Shown one piece after another: positions 59,819 through 64,000 of a DNA stretch of 64,000 bases. The stretch spans positions 1 to 64,000 of the forward strand of contig NZ_PUBZ01000147.1 of NCBI RefSeq assembly GCF_003205875.1. Reading direction: 5' to 3'. Positions within the stretch are counted from its first letter, which is position 1. Each line of letters starts with the position of its first letter. The notes under the pieces are model-generated. The model did not search any database. It worked only from the letters and a program-made list of their open reading frames with translations, and was not told where the DNA came from. The position numbers and the translations under genes were made by a program. This stretch comes from Herpetosiphon llansteffanensis. Lineage in GTDB: Bacteria; Chloroflexota; Chloroflexia; Chloroflexales; Herpetosiphonaceae.

Positions 59819-60997
59819 CTACAACAACTCGAAAATGCCCGCAGCGCCCATGCCGCCACCAACACACATCGTTACCATGCCATAGCGGCCATTGCGGCGA
59901 CGCAATTCGTTGATGATTTGAACGGTCAGTTTTGCGCCGGTACAGCCGAGTGGGTGGCCCAAGGCAATTGCGCCACCATTAACGTTGGTTTTGCTTTCGT
60001 CGATGCCAAGCTCACGAATCACGGCCAAGGCTTGTGCACCAAAGGCTTCGTTCAATTCGATCAAATCGATGTCGCTCAGATTCAAGCCGGTCTTTTTCAA
60101 AACCTTCGGAATTGCCACGACTGGGCCGATGCCCATAACTTCTGGGCCAACGCCGCCAACTGCAAAGCCAATAAAGCGAGCCAAGGGTTTGAGGCCAAGT
60201 TCATCGGCTTTTTGGCGATTCATCAACAGCACTGCTGCGGCACCATCGCTGGTTTGCGATGAATTGCCAGCGGTTACCGTGCCTTTGACATGGAATACAG
60301 GCCGCAATTTGGCTAAGCCTTCCAAGCTGGTGTCGCGGCGTGGGCCTTCATCGACCTTAACCGTCGCATTGCTGCGCTTGATCGTGCCGCCGGCTTCAGC
60401 TTCGGCAAACTCAACATCAACAGGCACAATTTCATCAGCAAAGCGGCCTGCTTGAATCGCATCGATCGCTTTCATGTGCGAGCGATACGAAAAAGCATCT
60501 GCATCTTCGCGGCTGATGTTGAATTTACGGGCGACGTTTTCAGCGGTCAGGCCCATGTTGATGTAAATCTCTGGATAGTGCTCGGCCATCCATGGGTTGG
60601 GGGCAAATTTGTTGCCCGACATTGGCACCATGCTCATCGATTCAGCGCCGCCAGCGATGATCACATCAGCGCCGCCTGCCATAATGCGTTCTGCGCCGAG
60701 GGCAATGGTTTGCAAGCCCGAAGCACAAAAGCGATTGACGGTTTGGGCTGGTACATCAATTGGCAAGCCAGCACGTAAAGCGGCAATCCGCGCAATATTC
60801 AGGCCTTGCTCGCCCTCAGGCATAGCACAACCCAAAATCAAATCTTCGATTTCGCGCGGGTCTAGGCCGGGAGCTTGTTCAACCACAGCTTTAATCGCTG
60901 CTGCTGCCAAATCATCAGGCCGACTATTGCGAAACATCCCGCGCTTGGATTTGCCGACGGCGGTTCGCGCACCAGCAACAATCACAGCTTCATTCAT
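59819..60997 (-). CDS. fadA: acetyl-CoA acyltransferase (FadA-type thiolase)
   Basis: 392 residues. Final thiolysis step of beta-oxidation. Nucleophile Cys91 in [14 protein letters not shown], then [41 protein letters not shown] and the second Cys in [14 protein letters not shown]. Closer to classical FadA/AtoB than the thiolase at 22 kb. ATG 60997 with AGGAG nine bases upstream; the 42 extra upstream codons read through repeat and the S23 pseudogene region. Transcribed in the same direction as the FadN-like gene at the window end, as in fadN-fadA arrangements. Confidence 0.94.
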   Translation of the reverse strand: MNEAVIVAGARTAVGKSKRGMFRNSRPDDLAAAAIKAVVEQAPGLDPREIEDLILGCAMPEGEQGLNIARIAALRAGLPIDVPAQTVNRFCASGLQTIALGAERIMAGGADVIIAGGAESMSMVPMSGNKFAPNPWMAEHYPEIYINMGLTAENVARKFNISREDADAFSYRSHMKAIDAIQAGRFADEIVPVDVEFAEAEAGGTIKRSNATVKVDEGPRRDTSLEGLAKLRPVFHVKGTVTAGNSSQTSDGAAAVLLMNRQKADELGLKPLARFIGFAVGGVGPEVMGIGPVVAIPKVLKKTGLNLSDIDLIELNEAFGAQALAVIRELGIDESKTNVNGGAIALGHPLGCTGAKLTVQIINELRRRNGRYGMVTMCVGGGMGAAGIFELL

Positions 60998-61453
60998 CGT
61001 TGAATACTCCTTTGTGGATATGGGGATCGGGTGTTGGGGACTGGGGATCGGATTGGTAATCAATACCAGTTTCACTGATCCGACCAGTGGCTTGATTTGC
61101 TCGAAGCGAGCGTAACAAGCCATTGATTAAACGTCCCACTTGACCGATTAATCCTTTAGTTTCAGTTATTTGATCCGATTGAAGAAATCTCAAACGTTCT
61201 GCAAGCAGAATATGAGTTTCAACTTCCATCAGCGAGCCACGGGCAATTGATAAAATCGAATGGATTCGGCTTGATAGAGCCGACCGTGGCCTTCGGCAAT
61301 ATTAGCCGGAATTGATGTTACTGCTCGACGTACTTGATTGGTTAGTCCAAATCGCTCTTCGGGCGGCATTGTTTGAGTCACAGCATAGACATTTGCTGCT
61401 AGATCCATTGCTTTTTGCCAAACTTCCAAATCTTTGAAACTGCGGATTGCCAT
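60990..61453 (-). pseudogene. S23-family four-helix-bundle protein, split by a frameshift
   Basis: Two consecutive frames code the two halves of an S23 (23S rRNA intervening-sequence-associated) protein: 61453-61229 gives FKDLEVWQKAMDLAANVYAV, RFGLTNQVRRAVTSIPANIA and EGHGR, ending RFYQLPVAR; 61229-60990 gives MEVETHILLAERLRF and [13 protein letters not shown]. In the other frame, the stretch before the second half reads SIARGSL, the family's usual link, so one base appears to be missing near 61250. Stop and next ATG overlap (TGATG), so reinitiation could still make the second half. The tail runs into repeat and the fadA start. Confidence 0.8.
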
Positions 61454-61623
61454 TCAGCACCTCAATCCAAATCGCTTGTCGCTTGAAAGTACAATGAATC
61501 TAGCGCGCATTCGAACCCTGCCACCCAACAGCCAAATCCCAATTCTCGAATCGCAACGGGTTGGGCTTTACTAGAATGTTAATCTACCAGCCCCCGCCCC
61601 CAACAACCAGCCCCCAGTCTTTA

Positions 61624-64000
61624 CTAATTTCGCAACGGCTTGTTGTTTTGCAACATAAACATGATGCGTTCCATAGTTTTTGGTTCGTGGCAAAGTGCCA
61701 AGAACACTTCGCGTTCCATCGCCAAGAAATGCTCTTCATCAACCCATTGGGGGCTGCTGAGGTCGCCGCCAGCGATAGCATAGGCTAGTTTGTTGCCAAT
61801 AAAGGCATCGTATTCGGAAATATAGCCGCCTTGTTGCATCATCCATACGCCGACCCGCATTGCAGCCAAGCCATCGCGGCCAGCGGCATAGAGCTTTTCG
61901 CGGGCTGGTGGGGTAAAGCCAGCAGCTGCCAAATCGAGCACGAATTGCTTGGCGCGGCCCAGCAACTCATCGCTGTTCATAACAATCCGATCAGCTTCGG
62001 TGACAAAGCCTTGATCGCGAGCCTCGAAGGCGCTGGTGCCAACTTTGGCCATGCCAATTTGCTCGAATACTCGTTGCAGATAGGGCGTTGGATCGCTTTC
62101 AGGAGCCAATTTGATTGCAGGAGAGATGACGCGGCGCACAAATTCTTTGACCCCGCCAGCCCCAGGAATCAAGCCAACCCCAACTTCGACCAAGCCCATG
62201 TAGGTTTCGGCGGCGATACACATGCGCGAGCCGTGCATCGAAACTTCAGCGCCACCACCAAGCACCCGCCCGAAAGGCGCAGTCACAATTGGCTTGGGCG
62301 AGAAGCGCATGCCTTGCATCAGGTCGTGCGAGGTTTTCAACATTTGCTCAAGCTGATCAAATTGATCGTTTTGAGCAGCCATCATCAGCATAAAGATGTT
62401 GGCCCCGATGCAGAAATCTGAGCCTTGGTTGCCAACAACCATACCTGTCCAGCGATCGTCTTTGAGCAATTCTAAGGCTTTGAAACCCATTTCAGTGATT
62501 TCGCTATCCAGCGCGTTCATCTTGGAATGGAATTCAAAGCACAGTACGCCATCGCCCAAATCGATTAAGCTGGCCGAATCGTTGCTTGCAACTTCTTTGC
62601 CAGTGGTGCGCAATTCATCAAGGTCGATTTTTAGCTCGGAGCTTGGCACGGCTTCGTATTCGCCAGTGACGGGACTGTAGGCTTGTTTAGCGCCATCGAC
62701 CGTTTGATAGAACGACGTATGGCCTTTTTCAAGCAACGCCAGCACCCAATCGGCCACCTGAATATCGCGTTCTTGCATTAGCTTCACGCCATCGGCGAGG
62801 CCAATGGCATCCCACATTTCAAATGGTCCCATCTCTTTGGCAAAGCCCCAGCGCAAAGCATTATCGACATCGTAGAGATGGTCGCTAATTTCTGGCACGC
62901 GGCGGGCGGCGTAGGCCAATGATGGCAGCAAGGTGTCGGCAATCAACTTACCGCCACGATCTTGGCTTTGGTTGACCAAGAAGCGCAAGCGTGCAGCCAA
63001 ATTGCCCTGTTTTTTTGCTTGCTTGATGATCGGCAAATCGACTTCACGCGGGGCGCGATGCTCGCCAGTTTCCCAATCGAGCACCCAAAATTCCTTGCCA
63101 TTGGCACCTTTGACGGTTTTGTAGAAGCCTTGGCCAGATTTTTGGCCGAGCCAGCCGCGTTCCATCAAGCCTTGAACTGGAGCCGGAGCCAGCAACGCAT
63201 CGCGTGATTCATCGTTTGGCACGAGATTGTAGAGGTTGTGGGCAACCCCAACCATCACATCGATCCCGACCAAATCGCCAAGCCGGAAGGTTCCCGATTT
63301 GGGATTGCCGATCAGCGTGCCAGTTAGGGCATCGACTTCTTCAATCGTGTAGTCGTTATCGACGATATATTTCATGGCATATGCGCCGCCGAAGGTGCCG
63401 ATGCGGTTGGCGATAAAGTTTGGTGTATCTTTGGCGATAACCACGCCTTTGCCCAAGCGTTCTTGGCCAAAACTGCGAATATAGTCAATAATCGCTGGAT
63501 CGGTATCTGGAGTTGGAATCACTTCGAGCAATTTCAGGTAGCGTGGTGGGTTGAAGAAGTGAGTGCCAAGGAAGTGCTTTTTGAAATCGTCCGAGCGGCC
63601 TTCAGCAATTTTGTGAATCGGAATCCCGCTGGTGTTTGATGAAATAATGCTGTTAGCTTTGCGAATTTCATCGATTCGGGCCATGAGTTGCTGCTTGGGT
63701 TCGAGTTTCTCAACGATAACTTCAATCACCCAATCGGCTTCGCTGATCACCGCAAAATCATCTTCGAGATTGCCAAGCTGCACCAACTCGCCAGCTTTTT
63801 TATTCATTAGCGCGGCGGGGCTGCTCTTGACCACCCGATCCCAGCCTGTTTGCACAACGCGATTGCGCACAGCTTTGGTTTGCAACGAAAGCCCTTTGGC
63901 CTCTTCCTCAGGCGTTAGCGTGCTTGGCACAATATCCAACAACACGGTGCGAACGCCAGCATTGGCCAGATGGGCGGCGATGCCACCGCCCATAGTGCCT
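61624..64000 (-). CDS. FadN-type 3-hydroxyacyl-CoA dehydrogenase/enoyl-CoA hydratase, 5' end outside window
   Basis: At least 791 residues; the reading frame continues through the right edge, where G-T-M-GGG is the end of the GxGxMGxG dinucleotide motif. 3HCDH domains come first (TVLLDIVPSTLTPEE, SNTSGIP, GTHFFNPPRYLKLLEVIPT, KDTPNFIANRIGTF), the hydratase domain second (about 500-640: CFEFHSKMNALDSEI, GSDFCIGANIFML, GRVLGGGAEVSMHG, VEVGVGLIPGAGGV with both catalytic Glu positions). This order is that of FadN, opposite to E. coli FadB. Supplies hydration and dehydrogenation in beta-oxidation with fadA downstream. The methionine at 63993 is not the start. Confidence 0.93.
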   Translation of the reverse strand, partial: GTMGGGIAAHLANAGVRTVLLDIVPSTLTPEEEAKGLSLQTKAVRNRVVQTGWDRVVKSSPAALMNKKAGELVQLGNLEDDFAVISEADWVIEVIVEKLEPKQQLMARIDEIRKANSIISSNTSGIPIHKIAEGRSDDFKKHFLGTHFFNPPRYLKLLEVIPTPDTDPAIIDYIRSFGQERLGKGVVIAKDTPNFIANRIGTFGGAYAMKYIVDNDYTIEEVDALTGTLIGNPKSGTFRLGDLVGIDVMVGVAHNLYNLVPNDESRDALLAPAPVQGLMERGWLGQKSGQGFYKTVKGANGKEFWVLDWETGEHRAPREVDLPIIKQAKKQGNLAARLRFLVNQSQDRGGKLIADTLLPSLAYAARRVPEISDHLYDVDNALRWGFAKEMGPFEMWDAIGLADGVKLMQERDIQVADWVLALLEKGHTSFYQTVDGAKQAYSPVTGEYEAVPSSELKIDLDELRTTGKEVASNDSASLIDLGDGVLCFEFHSKMNALDSEITEMGFKALELLKDDRWTGMVVGNQGSDFCIGANIFMLMMAAQNDQFDQLEQMLKTSHDLMQGMRFSPKPIVTAPFGRVLGGGAEVSMHGSRMCIAAETYMGLVEVGVGLIPGAGGVKEFVRRVISPAIKLAPESDPTPYLQRVFEQIGMAKVGTSAFEARDQGFVTEADRIVMNSDELLGRAKQFVLDLAAAGFTPPAREKLYAAGRDGLAAMRVGVWMMQQGGYISEYDAFIGNKLAYAIAGGDLSSPQWVDEEHFLAMEREVFLALCHEPKTMERIMFMLQNNKPLRN

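Overview
The window is chromosomal DNA of a free-living heterotrophic bacterium. Gene content and style (bifunctional-nuclease-family protein, AIM24 protein, paired CpXC proteins, AmiR/NasT-type regulator, tRNA-sensing T-box leader, about 50% GC, intergenic spaces full of short tandem repeats) fit a filamentous Chloroflexota such as Herpetosiphon. That assignment is inference from gene families, not a database match. No phage, insertion sequence or CRISPR array was seen.

Left part (0-10 kb): the 5-oxoprolinase subunit gene pxpC, then pyrD and a bifunctional nuclease gene lying between two intergenic clusters of DnaA-box-like 9-mers that look like a replication origin. After these come an ANTAR response regulator, a small membrane protein, a lipoprotein with an internal duplication, an acetyltransferase, an AIM24 protein and a membrane glycosyltransferase. 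From 10 to 25.7 kb nearly everything is on the + strand: an acyl-CoA ligase with two CpXC proteins, an iron alcohol dehydrogenase, a second membrane glycosyltransferase, pxpB, a T-box-controlled operon of three small membrane/zinc-ribbon proteins ending in serS, a thiolase, a short-chain dehydrogenase and a glycosyltransferase. From 26 to 31.9 kb: a cell-wall hydrolase, two DUF4230-type proteins, a mechanosensitive channel coupled to pxpA, and apt.

The most striking block is 31.9-37.4 kb: a TPR protein followed, nearly without gaps, by two divergent Hsp90-like GHKL ATPases. The second carries an extra C-terminal Rossmann-like domain resembling the nucleoside-deoxyribosyltransferase/TIR-like fold, and a helix-hairpin-helix. 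A SpoIIE-type phosphatase coupled to a CPBP-family membrane protein that appears to lack its histidines converges on it. This is the best candidate for an undescribed system.

The right part (40-64 kb) has gyrB interrupted by a 551-residue intein with an embedded helix-turn-helix, a KTSC protein, tRNA-Thr, a short single-strand binding protein with a partner gene, an alpha/beta hydrolase, an LVIVD-repeat lipoprotein with an inserted PA-like domain, a PH-domain protein, two zinc-ribbon proteins sharing a WLRDGSL motif, and a large protein whose C-terminal half resembles cyanobacterial acyl-ACP reductase. It ends with topA, cobS, an acyl-CoA dehydrogenase, a C45-like hydrolase, and a FadA/FadN-type beta-oxidation pair split by a frameshifted S23-family gene. 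Fatty-acid degradation genes recur (acyl-CoA ligase, two thiolases, SDR, acyl-CoA dehydrogenase, FadN), so lipid turnover is a theme.

Many intergenic spaces are occupied by mosaics of degenerate short repeats, several with a strict 7-base period. These extend some reading frames artificially at the 5' end, so the starts given here are often internal to the longest open frame.
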